A stretch of DNA of 31,189 nucleotides from Bacillota bacterium (lineage in GTDB: Bacteria > Bacillota > Clostridia > Clostridiales > Caloramatoraceae), in NCBI GenBank assembly GCA_023389275.1, contig JAEWEN010000062.1:1-31189 (forward strand). Reading direction: 5' to 3'. Position numbers and translations under genes: made by a program. Below are positions 15,954 to 23,482 of this stretch, one piece after another. Positions within the stretch are counted from its first letter, which is position 1, and the number at the start of each line of letters is the position of its first letter. The notes under the pieces are model-generated. The model did not search any database. It was given only the letters and a program-made list of their open reading frames with translations, and had not been told where the DNA came from.

Positions 15954-17495
15954 ATTCCTACAGCAGTAGAATTATTAATGATATCTGGTGGAGTTATTAT
16001 AGGCCTTATTATTGGATACATAATCAGAAAGAATATTGCGGAAGGTAAGCTTAATACTGCAGAAGAAACTGCAAAAAGAATTATATCTGATGCTGAAAAA
16101 GACGCTGATTCTAAGAAAAAGGAATCTATAATTGAAGCCAAAGAAGAAGTTCATAAACTTAGAGTTGAATATGAAAAAGAAGTTCGTGAAAGAAGAAGTG
16201 AACTTCAAAGAATGGAAAGAAGATTAATTCAAAGAGAAGAATCTTTAGACAAGAAAATTGAAGCTTTAGAACAAAGAGAAGAAAATTTAACAAAAAAGCA
16301 GGCTGACGTTCAAAAACTAAAAGAAGAAGTAGAAGAAATTTATAAAAAGCAAGTTGAAGAACTTGAAAAACTTGCTGGCCTTACTGTAGATGAGGCAAAA
16401 CAAATACTTTTAAGCAATGTTGAAAAAGAAGTAAGACACGAAGTAGCTATAATGATTAAAGAAATTGAAACTAAGGCTCGTGAAGAAGCAGACAAAAAAG
16501 CTCGTGAAATTATTACATGTGCAATTCAAAGATGTGCTGCAGATCATGTAGCTGAAACAACGGTTTCAGTTGTATCTCTTCCTAACGACGAAATGAAAGG
16601 AAGAATTATTGGACGTGAAGGTCGAAATATTCGTACTCTTGAAACTCTTACAGGAATAGATCTTATAATAGATGATACTCCAGAAGCAGTTATATTATCA
16701 GGATTTGATCCTATAAGAAGAGAAGTTGCAAGAATTGCACTTGAAAAATTAATTGCTGATGGAAGAATCCATCCTGCTAGAATTGAAGAGATGGTTGAAA
16801 AAGCTAAAAAAGAAGTAGAAAACGAAATAAGAGATCAAGGTGAACAAGCAACCTTCGAAACAGGAGTTCATGGTATACACCTAGAGGTTATGAAACTTTT
16901 AGGTAGGTTAAAATACAGAACAAGTTATGGACAGAATGTACTAAATCATTCAATAGAGGTTTCTAACCTTGCTGGATTAATGGCAGCTGAACTTGGAGCA
17001 GATGTAGCTTTAGCTAAAAGAGCTGGTTTACTCCACGATATTGGTAAAGCTGTTGATCATGAAGTTGAAGGTCCTCACGCAATTATAGGTAGTGATCTTG
17101 CTAAAAAATATGGTGAATCATCTGCTGTTATACATGCTATAGCTGCACATCATGCAGATACTGAACCTCAGACAATAGAAGCTATTTTAGTTCAAGCAGC
17201 TGATGCTATATCAGCGGCTAGACCTGGAGCAAGAAGAGAAACTCTTGAAGCATATATAAAAAGACTTGAAAAACTTGAAGAAATCGCCGATTCATTTGAT
17301 GGCGTTGATAAGTCCTTTGCTATACAAGCAGGACGTGAAATTAGAATAATGGTAAAACCAGAACAAATTACTGACTTAGAAGCTATGCAAATGGCTAGGG
17401 ATATAGTAAAGAGAATTGAAGATGAACTTGAATATCCTGGACAAATTAAAGTTAATTTAATTAGAGAAGTTAGAGCAATTGAATATGCGAAGTAG
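15954..17495 (+). CDS. rny: ribonuclease Y, apparently with an ATT start codon
   Basis: RNase Y is the membrane-bound endoribonuclease that initiates mRNA decay in Firmicutes. The protein is 513 residues from the chosen start. It has one N-terminal membrane helix (PTAVELLMISGGVIIGLIIG), a long Glu/Lys/Arg coiled coil (about 30-200), and a KH domain (MKGRIIGREGRNIRTLETLTG). An HD domain follows, with HSIEVSNLAGLMAAE, LLHDIGKA and AAHHAD metal ligands. GGAGG (15941-15945) is 8 bases before ATT 15954. The only other in-frame candidates are GTG 15945, which overlaps the ribosome site, and ATG 15978, which has none and would cut into the membrane helix. PNPase in the same window is a decay partner. 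Confidence 0.95.
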   Translation: MPTAVELLMISGGVIIGLIIGYIIRKNIAEGKLNTAEETAKRIISDAEKDADSKKKESIIEAKEEVHKLRVEYEKEVRERRSELQRMERRLIQREESLDKKIEALEQREENLTKKQADVQKLKEEVEEIYKKQVEELEKLAGLTVDEAKQILLSNVEKEVRHEVAIMIKEIETKAREEADKKAREIITCAIQRCAADHVAETTVSVVSLPNDEMKGRIIGREGRNIRTLETLTGIDLIIDDTPEAVILSGFDPIRREVARIALEKLIADGRIHPARIEEMVEKAKKEVENEIRDQGEQATFETGVHGIHLEVMKLLGRLKYRTSYGQNVLNHSIEVSNLAGLMAAELGADVALAKRAGLLHDIGKAVDHEVEGPHAIIGSDLAKKYGESSAVIHAIAAHHADTEPQTIEAILVQAADAISAARPGARRETLEAYIKRLEKLEEIADSFDGVDKSFAIQAGREIRIMVKPEQITDLEAMQMARDIVKRIEDELEYPGQIKVNLIREVRAIEYAK

Positions 17496-17500
17496 ATAAC

Positions 17501-17525
17501 AAACGGGACTATGTCCCGTTTTTTA
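17501..17525 (+). terminator. terminator after rny
   Basis: The perfect 9-bp stem AAACGGGAC / GTCCCGTTT has a TAT loop, then TTTAT. Confidence 0.88.
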
Positions 17526-17597
17526 TATTATGATACTAATTAATAAGAAATTATTAAGTAATATGATAATATAAGTGGATATTTTATATAAACTGGA

Positions 17598-17622
17598 AGG
17601 AAAAAGTTAAAATATGTCGAAT
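17598..17622 (+). promoter_or_regulatory. sigma-H-like promoter of spoVS with overlapping Spo0A box
   Basis: AGGAAAA (17598-17604), 14-base spacer, GAAT (17619-17622). This is the element pair and spacing of sigma-H promoters such as spoVG. TGTCGAA (17615-17621) is an exact Spo0A-box consensus and overlaps the -10. No sigma-A pair is better placed. Confidence 0.6.
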
Positions 17623-17668
17623 AAATCTTTTTATGGCAATTTATATTTATGGTATGGAGGTAACAATA

Positions 17669-17929
17669 ATGGGAGTATTAAAGGTATCATCAAAGTCTAA
17701 TCCTAATTCAGTAGCAGGAGCACTTGCAGCAGCTATAAAAGAATCAGGCACAGCTGAAATCCAATCTATAGGAGCGGCAGCTATTAATCAAGCTGTTAAG
17801 GCAATTGCTATTACACGTGGATTTTTAGCACCTATTGGAAAAGATATAGTTTGTATTCCAGCTTTTACAGATGTAAATATATCTGGTGAGGAAAGAACTG
17901 CTATAAAATTTATTCTTACTGAAAGATAA
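17669..17929 (+). CDS. spoVS: stage V sporulation protein S
   Basis: This 86-residue small protein has an Alba-like fold, required in Bacillus for late spore coat and cortex development and for release of a block to engulfment-stage progress. The sequence MGVLKVSSKSNPNSVAGALA through ISGEERTAIKFILTER covers the whole family. ATG 17669 follows TATGGAGG with 8-9 bases spacing. The frame is open further upstream to 17633, but that extension has no ribosome site. Strong conservation, rny as upstream neighbour and a sigma-H-like promoter all fit. The molecular activity is not established; nucleic-acid binding is suggested by the fold. Confidence 0.97.
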   Translation: MGVLKVSSKSNPNSVAGALAAAIKESGTAEIQSIGAAAINQAVKAIAITRGFLAPIGKDIVCIPAFTDVNISGEERTAIKFILTER

Positions 17930-17969
17930 AAGGCAGTATAAAAAATATAATTTTAAAGCTTTCATATAG

Positions 17970-17998
17970 TAGACACTTGTTATTAATAGTGATATATT
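17970..17998 (+). promoter_or_regulatory. sigma-A promoter of the PHP-padR-aspB operon
   Basis: TAGACA (17970-17975), 17-base spacer, TATATT (17993-17998), about 30 bases before the PHP gene. Confidence 0.6.
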
Positions 17999-18029
17999 TA
18001 AAATAAAATATATTAAAAGTGGTGATTTT

Positions 18030-18854
18030 ATGATTGATTATGATATGCATGTTCATTCCACTTATTCTGATGGAGTTTTATCAGTTAAGGAAATAATTGA
18101 AATTTGCAAAAAAAGATCCTTAAAAGGAGTATCTATTACAGACCATGATACTGTTGCAGCTTTTGAGGATATCCACTATTTAGAAGAAAAATCTTTGGAT
18201 ATTATACCAGGTGTTGAGTTAAGCACATCTTATAATGGAGAAGAAGTACATATATTAGGATATAATATTGACTATAAAAATGAAAATTTACTTAAAACTC
18301 TTAATAAAATTAAAAATTTTAGAGTAAATAGAGTTGAGGAAATAGTAAATAAGTTAAAACATTTAGGTTATGATATAGAAATTGAAGAGGTCTTTTCAAA
18401 AGCATCTAAAGAATCTTCAATAGGGAGACCTCATATTGCTAGATGTTTAGTAGAAAAAGGATATTTTAAAGATACAAATTTAGCTTTTGAAAAAGTACTA
18501 GGAAATAATAAACCTGGATTTGTAGAAAGATACAAATTAAGTTCGGAAGATGGAATTAATCTTATAAAAAGCTCTGGAGGTATTCCTGTATTAGCACATC
18601 CATGTATTATCCAATCTTTTGGTCTATCCAAAGTTATAACTGATATGATAAAATATGGAATTGAGGGAATAGAAGTTTTTCATACACTACACTCTAGGTT
18701 AAATGAAGGAGAGCTTTTAAACTTTGCTATTAAAAACAATCTTTTAATAACTGGTGGTAGTGATTGTCATGAAAAACTTGCTTCAAATGGTGAGTTTGTA
18801 ATAGGTAGTAAGGGAATTACATTAGATCATATACAAAAACTTAAGGGGAGGTAG
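18030..18854 (+). CDS. PHP-domain phosphoesterase (RNase AM/TrpH-like)
   Basis: The 274-residue single-domain protein belongs to the polymerase and histidinol phosphatase superfamily. Metal-binding motifs are visible: DMHVHSTYSDG (motif I, residues 4-14), SITDHDT (II), the GVELST segment, VLAHPC (III) and GGSDCHE (IV). This pattern is that of the YciV/TrpH group, whose members act as 5'-3' exonucleases on short RNA or as 3',5'-nucleotide bisphosphate phosphatases. Either activity is possible here. GTGGTGA precedes the ATG. Its stop overlaps the ribosome site of the padR-like gene 5 bases downstream. Confidence 0.9.
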   Translation: MIDYDMHVHSTYSDGVLSVKEIIEICKKRSLKGVSITDHDTVAAFEDIHYLEEKSLDIIPGVELSTSYNGEEVHILGYNIDYKNENLLKTLNKIKNFRVNRVEEIVNKLKHLGYDIEIEEVFSKASKESSIGRPHIARCLVEKGYFKDTNLAFEKVLGNNKPGFVERYKLSSEDGINLIKSSGGIPVLAHPCIIQSFGLSKVITDMIKYGIEGIEVFHTLHSRLNEGELLNFAIKNNLLITGGSDCHEKLASNGEFVIGSKGITLDHIQKLKGR

Positions 18855-18859
18855 ATTTT

Positions 18860-19228
18860 ATGTCAAATGGTTTATCAAGAAATAGACAATTAACCCATAA
18901 AGTAAATACTACAACCTTAGTTAAACTTTTTATTCTTAATTTTTTAATAGAAAAAAGTTGTTATGGAAATGAGTTAATAGAAGGAATTGAAAAGTGCCTT
19001 GATTATTTATGGAAGCCAAGTCCAGGTATGATATATCCCCTACTTAGAAAAATGGAGGAGGATATGTTGATAGAAGGATGGTGGCTAGAGCCTGATAAAA
19101 AAACAAAAAGATTATATAAAATAACAGATGTAGGGCAAAAACATTACGATAAGTTAAAACTTATATATAAACCTCAACTTGAGGAATCTTTAACTATAAT
19201 ACAAAATACTTTAAAAACAATTTATTAA
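18860..19228 (+). CDS. PadR family transcriptional regulator
   Basis: This 122-residue winged-helix protein has the PadR signature: LFILNFLIEKSCYGNELIEGI (helices 1-2) and PSPGMIYPLLRKMEEDMLIEG (recognition helix and start of wing). The wing KTKRLYKITDVGQKHYDKL follows, with a short C-terminal dimerisation helix. PadR proteins usually repress nearby or detoxification genes in response to small ligands. Its ribosome site (GGGGAGG) lies within the end of the PHP gene, and aspB follows 22 bases later, so the three are cotranscribed. An autoregulatory operator was not identified; the ligand is unknown. Confidence 0.9.
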   Translation: MSNGLSRNRQLTHKVNTTTLVKLFILNFLIEKSCYGNELIEGIEKCLDYLWKPSPGMIYPLLRKMEEDMLIEGWWLEPDKKTKRLYKITDVGQKHYDKLKLIYKPQLEESLTIIQNTLKTIY

Positions 19229-19250
19229 TATTTGGAGGTTTGGCTTTATT

Positions 19251-20435
19251 ATGGAACTATCAAGAAAAGCAAAAGACATATCAGCGTCTGTTACATTAGC
19301 TATTACAGCAAAAGCAAAAAAATTAAAATCTGAAGGAATTGATATAGTAAGTTTTGGTGCTGGGGAACCAGATTTTGATACTCCAAGCAATATAATTAAT
19401 GCAGCAGAATCTGCTCTTAAAAATGGATTAACAAGATATACAGCAGCTTCAGGAATATCAGAGCTTAAACAAGCTATATGTGAAAAACTAAAAAAGGATA
19501 ATGGACTAGATTATGAAGAATCTCAAATCGTAATATCAAATGGTGCAAAACATTCATTATATAATGCACTTTTTGCTATATGTAATGATGGAGATGAGGT
19601 TATTGTACCTAGACCTTATTGGGTTAGTTATCCAGAGCTTGTTAAACTAGTAGGTGCCACACCTGTTTTTGTTGATACTCTTGAGGAAAACGACTTTAAA
19701 TATAAAGTAAGTGATTTAAAATCTGCTATTACTAATAAAACTAAAGCTATTATTTTAAATAGCCCAAATAACCCAACTGGTGCAGTATATAGTGAAGAAG
19801 AAATTAAAGATATTGCAAAACTAGTTGAAGAAAATGATTTATTTGTTATTTCAGATGAAATATATGAAAAATTAGTTTATAATGATACTAAACATATTAG
19901 TATTGCTTCTTTATCTAATGAATTAAAAGAAAGAACTATTGTTATAAATGGGGTATCAAAGGCTTATGCAATGACTGGTTGGAGAATTGGTTATGCTGCT
20001 GCTAATAAAGAAGTTTCAAAAGTAATGTCAAACTTCCAAAGTCATGCAACATCAAATCCAAACTCTATTGCACAGTATGCAAGTGTTGAGGCTATTAAAG
20101 GATCACAAGAAGATGTTATAAAAATGAATCAAGAGTTTTGTAAAAGAAGAGACTTTATGGTTGACAAGGTAAACTCTATTGAAGGATTATCATGTAGAAA
20201 ACCTAAAGGAGCTTTTTATGTAATGGTTAATATAAGCAATTTTATAGGTAAAACTTTACACGGTAAAAATATAACATGTTCAGTAGATTTTTGTGATGCA
20301 CTTTTAGATTTTGCAAAGGTTGCAGCTATTCCTGGTTCAGGATTTGGAGCTGATAATTATATTAGACTTTCATATGCAACTTCAATGGAAATTATTGAAG
20401 AAGGATTAAATAGAATAGAAAGTTTTGTAAAGTAG
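19251..20435 (+). CDS. aspB: class I/II aminotransferase, aspartate aminotransferase-like
   Basis: This pyridoxal-phosphate enzyme (394 residues, fold type I) transfers amino groups between amino acids and 2-oxoacids, most likely aspartate/2-oxoglutarate. Visible motifs are FGAGEPDFDTP near the N-terminus, LNSPNNPTGAVYS, SDEIYEKLVY (PLP ring Asp and Tyr), GVSKAYAMTGWRIGY with Schiff-base Lys237, and the C-terminal carboxylate-binding Arg in YIRLSYATS. The sequence fits the AspB-type Ib subgroup (SKAYAMTGWR). Exact substrates cannot be assigned. TTGGAGG lies before the ATG. It ends the PHP-padR operon with a terminator. Confidence 0.92.
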   Translation: MELSRKAKDISASVTLAITAKAKKLKSEGIDIVSFGAGEPDFDTPSNIINAAESALKNGLTRYTAASGISELKQAICEKLKKDNGLDYEESQIVISNGAKHSLYNALFAICNDGDEVIVPRPYWVSYPELVKLVGATPVFVDTLEENDFKYKVSDLKSAITNKTKAIILNSPNNPTGAVYSEEEIKDIAKLVEENDLFVISDEIYEKLVYNDTKHISIASLSNELKERTIVINGVSKAYAMTGWRIGYAAANKEVSKVMSNFQSHATSNPNSIAQYASVEAIKGSQEDVIKMNQEFCKRRDFMVDKVNSIEGLSCRKPKGAFYVMVNISNFIGKTLHGKNITCSVDFCDALLDFAKVAAIPGSGFGADNYIRLSYATSMEIIEEGLNRIESFVK

Positions 20436-20446
20436 AATAATAAATT

Positions 20447-20478
20447 TTGGGGGGATTTTAATCCCTCCAATTTTATTT
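20447..20478 (+). terminator. terminator after aspB
   Basis: TTGGGGGGATT (20447-20457) pairs with AATCCCTCCAA (20460-20470) with one G-T pair, then TTTTATTT. Confidence 0.8.
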
Positions 20479-20514
20479 ATAAATAATTTAACATAAGAAA
20501 AGGAGATTCAAATA

Positions 20515-21945
20515 ATGCATAACAAATATGAGAGCCCACTAATATCTAGATATTCAAGTGAAGAAATGTCATATCTTTTCTCCGAAGAATATAAAATTAA
20601 AAATTGGAGAAGACTTTGGACTGCACTTGCAGAAGCTGAGAAAGAACTAGGTCTTCCAATAACAGATGAACAAATTAAAGAACTTAGAGAAAATATTGAA
20701 AACATTGATTTTGATATTGCTAAAAAAAGAGAAAAGGAAACTAGACATGACGTAATGTCTCATGTATATGCATATGGAGTTGTTTGCCCAAATGCTAAAG
20801 GTATAATACACCTTGGAGCAACAAGCTGTTATGTAGGAGATAATGCTGAAGTAATAGCTATGAAAGAAGGTCTTTTGCTAATTAGAAACAAATTAGTTCA
20901 AGTTATTAAAAATTTAACAGTATTTGCCGAAAAATACAAAGCACTTCCAACACTAGGATTCACCCATTATCAAGCTGCTCAATTAACAACAGTAGGTAAA
21001 AGAGCTACTCTTTGGATACAAGATCTTTTAATGGATCTTGAAACTTTAAATTTTACTATAGATAATCTTAAACTTTTAGGTGTAAAAGGTACAACTGGTA
21101 CACAAGCAAGTTTTTTAAACCTTTTTGAAGGTAATCATGAAAAAGTTAAAGCTTTAGATTCTATTATATGTGAAAAATTAGGTTTTAAAGATAAATGTTT
21201 TAAGGTAACTGGTCAAACTTATCCTAGAAAACAAGATATGATAGTTTTAAATACTCTTAGCTCTATTGCACAAAGTGCATATAAGTTTAGCAATGATATA
21301 AGACTACTTCAAAGTTTAAAAGAAGTAGAAGAGCCTTTTGAAAAAAATCAAATTGGTTCATCAGCTATGGCTTATAAGCGTAATCCTATGAGAACAGAAA
21401 GAATATGTGCTCTTTCACGTTTTGTTATAATAAACTCACTTAATCCAGCTATTACAGCATCTACACAGTGGTTTGAAAGGACTTTAGATGATTCTGCTAA
21501 TAAACGTTTATCTACATCTGAATCATTCTTAACTCTAGATGGTATACTTAATTTATACATAAATGTATCTTCTAACCTTGTTGTTTATGAAAAAGTTATA
21601 AATAAACATATAAATGAAGAATTACCTTTTATGGCTACTGAAAATATATTAATGGAAGCTGTTAAAAAAGGAGGAGACAGACAATTTCTTCATGAAAAAA
21701 TAAGAGTATATTCTATGGAATCAGCTAGAGAAGTTAAGGAATTTGGTCGTGAAAATGATTTAATAGATAGAATATGTAGTGATAAAGTATTTAATTTAAA
21801 TAAAGAAGAAATAATGTCTGTTTTAAAACCTGAAAACTTTATAGGTAGATCTAAAGAACAGGTAGAAGAGTTTATTAAAGAAGCTGTAGAACCTGCAATT
21901 AATTGTTTATCACAAGATGAAGTAAAGGTTAATATAGAAGTTTAA
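20515..21945 (+). CDS. purB: adenylosuccinate lyase
   Basis: It acts twice in purine synthesis: cleaving SAICAR to AICAR, and adenylosuccinate to AMP, with release of fumarate. The 476-residue protein is a member of the fumarase/aspartase superfamily. It has RHDVMSHVYAYG and HLGATSCYVGDNAE in the first active-site region, GFTHYQAAQLTT in the second, and the signature GSSAMAYKRNPMRTER near 280-296 with the mobile catalytic serine loop. Length agrees with the clostridial/animal-type long form. It stands alone, not in a pur operon, with AAAAGGAG before the ATG. No clear promoter was found after the aspB terminator. Confidence 0.97.
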   Translation: MHNKYESPLISRYSSEEMSYLFSEEYKIKNWRRLWTALAEAEKELGLPITDEQIKELRENIENIDFDIAKKREKETRHDVMSHVYAYGVVCPNAKGIIHLGATSCYVGDNAEVIAMKEGLLLIRNKLVQVIKNLTVFAEKYKALPTLGFTHYQAAQLTTVGKRATLWIQDLLMDLETLNFTIDNLKLLGVKGTTGTQASFLNLFEGNHEKVKALDSIICEKLGFKDKCFKVTGQTYPRKQDMIVLNTLSSIAQSAYKFSNDIRLLQSLKEVEEPFEKNQIGSSAMAYKRNPMRTERICALSRFVIINSLNPAITASTQWFERTLDDSANKRLSTSESFLTLDGILNLYINVSSNLVVYEKVINKHINEELPFMATENILMEAVKKGGDRQFLHEKIRVYSMESAREVKEFGRENDLIDRICSDKVFNLNKEEIMSVLKPENFIGRSKEQVEEFIKEAVEPAINCLSQDEVKVNIEV

Positions 21946-21948
21946 TTT

Positions 21949-21983
21949 AATAGCATTAAGGTTTATCCTTAATGCTATTTTTG
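21949..21983 (+). terminator. terminator after purB
   Basis: The perfect 13-bp stem AATAGCATTAAGG / CCTTAATGCTATT has a TTTAT loop, followed by TTTTG. Confidence 0.9.
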
Positions 21984-22045
21984 TATAATTTTTTCTCACA
22001 CATTTTAAAAAGTAGTTATGACTAATTAGTATAAATAAACTGTAA

Positions 22046-22081
22046 ATTCTATATACAAAAAATATTCTTTGTATATAGAAT
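22046..22081. repeat. perfect 14-bp inverted repeat upstream of proC
   Basis: ATTCTATATACAAA (22046-22059) and TTTGTATATAGAAT (22068-22081) with an 8-base loop. No T run follows on either strand, and it lies 60 bases before the proC -35. It may be an operator or a leftover repeat. Nothing coding is seen in 21984-22141. Confidence 0.6.
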
Positions 22082-22141
22082 ATTTAAAATATATTATACA
22101 TACAGTTATTTTAAATGAAATTCATTATTAATAAATTTTAG

Positions 22142-22183
22142 TTGATAATTGTATGTACATTTCATTATAATTATAATAATGAA
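22142..22183 (+). promoter_or_regulatory. proC promoter with a dyad over the -10
   Basis: TTGATA (22142-22147), 18-base spacer, TATAAT (22166-22171). TTCATTAT (22161-22168) and ATAATGAA (22176-22183) form an 8-bp inverted repeat that covers the -10 and start site, a position for a repressor. Confidence 0.6.
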
Positions 22184-22202
22184 GGTTTGGAGGTAGATGT
22201 TA

Positions 22203-23000
22203 ATGATAGGATTTATTGGAGCTGGAAATATGGGATTTGCCATTTTAAAAGGTATGCTTGAAAAAGGTATTAATCCAAACGAAATATGTGTTTATGATAA
22301 AAATGCTTCTGCGCTAGAAAAACTAAAAGCCTTAGGTGTGTCTGCATTAAGTTCTTCTTTGGAAGTCGCAAAAAAGTCAGATTTTTTATTTATAGCAGTT
22401 AAACCTAATATATACGATGTTGTACTTAAAGAAATCAAAGATGTTATAACAAGTGATAAAATAGTTATTACTATAGCTGCAGGCTATGAAGTATCAAGGG
22501 TTCAAAGTATATTAGGAGATAAAAAAATAGTTAGAACTATGCCTAATACCCCTGCATTAAGCCTTGAAGGCTTTACAGCAATTTACTTTAATGAGTATGT
22601 TACAGATAGTGAAAAAACTAAAGTTATAAGTTTGCTTGAAAGTTTTGGAAAGTGCTGTGTAGTTGATAAAGAAGAGCTTATAAATGCTTATTCAGCAGTA
22701 TCTGGAAGTGGTCCTGCTTATGTTTCTATTATGATTGAAGCTATGGCTGATGCAGCTGTTTTACTAGGTGTTCCTAGAAAAGATGCTTATTTATTATCAG
22801 AACAAACAATACTTGGAACAGCTAAGCTTGCTTTAGATACTGAAAGTCACCCAGGAGTTTTAAAAGATATGGTATGTTCTCCAGGAGGAACTACTATTGA
22901 AGGTGTTAGAACCCTTGAAGAAAAAGGATTTAGAAGCGCTTTAATAGAATGTATAATAAATACATACAAAAAAAATCTAGATATAAAAAACATTAGGTAA
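22203..23000 (+). CDS. proC: pyrroline-5-carboxylate reductase
   Basis: It reduces 1-pyrroline-5-carboxylate to proline with NAD(P)H, the last step of proline synthesis. The protein is 265 residues. It has the Rossmann motif GFIGAGNMGFAIL at the N-terminus, VRTMPNTPAL in the middle, SGSGPAYVSIMIEAMADAA, and the P5CR signature MVCSPGGTTIEGVRTLEEKG at the C-terminus. ATG 22203 is chosen since GGAGG is then 9 bases away; the in-frame ATG at 22197 is only 3 bases from it. A 46-codon membrane ORF follows 12 bases after the stop. Confidence 0.97.
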   Translation: MIGFIGAGNMGFAILKGMLEKGINPNEICVYDKNASALEKLKALGVSALSSSLEVAKKSDFLFIAVKPNIYDVVLKEIKDVITSDKIVITIAAGYEVSRVQSILGDKKIVRTMPNTPALSLEGFTAIYFNEYVTDSEKTKVISLLESFGKCCVVDKEELINAYSAVSGSGPAYVSIMIEAMADAAVLLGVPRKDAYLLSEQTILGTAKLALDTESHPGVLKDMVCSPGGTTIEGVRTLEEKGFRSALIECIINTYKKNLDIKNIR

Positions 23001-23012
23001 GGCGGTTCTTAA

Positions 23013-23153
23013 ATGATTGTAAGGTTTATAATTTTTTTACTAGTTTTATTTGTATTTTTATTCTTTACCTTAGTTTTAGTTAAAGATGTAGGTAATACAA
23101 ATAAGAAAATACAAAAGCAAGAAAAGAAAACCAAAAGTAAAAATAAAAAATAA
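23013..23153 (+). CDS. 46-residue putative membrane micro-protein
   Basis: MIVRFIIFLLVLFVFLFFTL is one long hydrophobic helix (residues 2-23), followed by a soluble tail of about 22 residues rich in lysine (KKIQKQEKKTKSKNKK). The topology predicted by the positive-inside rule places the basic tail in the cytoplasm. AAGGCGG overlaps the proC stop and lies 7 bases before the ATG, so it is probably translated from the proC mRNA. A hairpin follows immediately. I do not recognise a family. The ribosome site, position before a terminator and amphipathic design support it being real; low-complexity AT-rich sequence is the main caveat. Confidence 0.6.
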   Translation: MIVRFIIFLLVLFVFLFFTLVLVKDVGNTNKKIQKQEKKTKSKNKK

Positions 23154-23156
23154 ATT

Positions 23157-23202
23157 TTGGGAAATAATTATGCTTTTAAATTTTAAAATAATTATTTCCC
23201 AA
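23157..23202 (+). terminator. 15-bp hairpin terminating proC and the micro-ORF
   Basis: TTGGGAAATAATTAT (23157-23171) and ATAATTATTTCCCAA (23188-23202) are perfect complements, followed by GTTGTTTTATG. Confidence 0.75.
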
Positions 23203-23421
23203 GTTGTTTTATGTTCTATACCATAAATTATGAAAAATTTATGGTATTTATACTTTATATTTTAATAAAATACTATAATAAGTATTAAGTTCCTTTTATT
23301 TATTGTAAATATAAAGTAATTAAAGATAATTCACGTGCAATTTAGCTTATAATCAATTTAATATATGTTTTAATATAAATATATTAAAAGTTAAAAATTA
23401 TGGCTTAAACACCTATATATT
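23203..23421. other. AT-rich intergenic stretch with two hairpins
   Basis: Together with the flanking hairpins this is the 329-base gene-free stretch between the micro-ORF and the recombinase. It holds a 12-bp inverted repeat ATACCATAAATT / AATTTATGGTAT (23218-23229, 23236-23247) and a 9-bp one TTTTAATAT / ATATTAAAA (23368-23389). I see no ORF, tRNA or known RNA motif in it. Confidence 0.5.
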
Positions 23422-23449
23422 ATTTCGCTAAATTGATATTTAGCGAAAT
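23422..23449. repeat. perfect 28-nt palindrome before the tyrosine recombinase gene
   Basis: ATTTCGCTAAAT (23422-23433) and ATTTAGCGAAAT (23438-23449) are exact reverse complements around TGAT. Read as two 11-base arms and a 6-base centre (TTGATA), it has the geometry of a dif site. TTGATA is also the -35 of the promoter of the recombinase gene. Either an autoregulatory operator or a Xer core site is possible. Confidence 0.75.
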
Positions 23450-23461
23450 GTTTGATAAAAT
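23433..23461 (+). promoter_or_regulatory. sigma-A promoter of the tyrosine recombinase
   Basis: TTGATA (23433-23438), 17-base spacer, TAAAAT (23456-23461). The -35 sits exactly in the centre of the palindrome. The leader before the AAAGGTGG site would be very short. Confidence 0.6.
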
Positions 23462-23482
23462 AGAGTAAAAGGTGGTGATATT

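Noticed and set aside
21984..22202. T-box leader for proC
   Set aside because: The AGGGTGGNACCGCG antiterminator core and a T-box terminator are absent.
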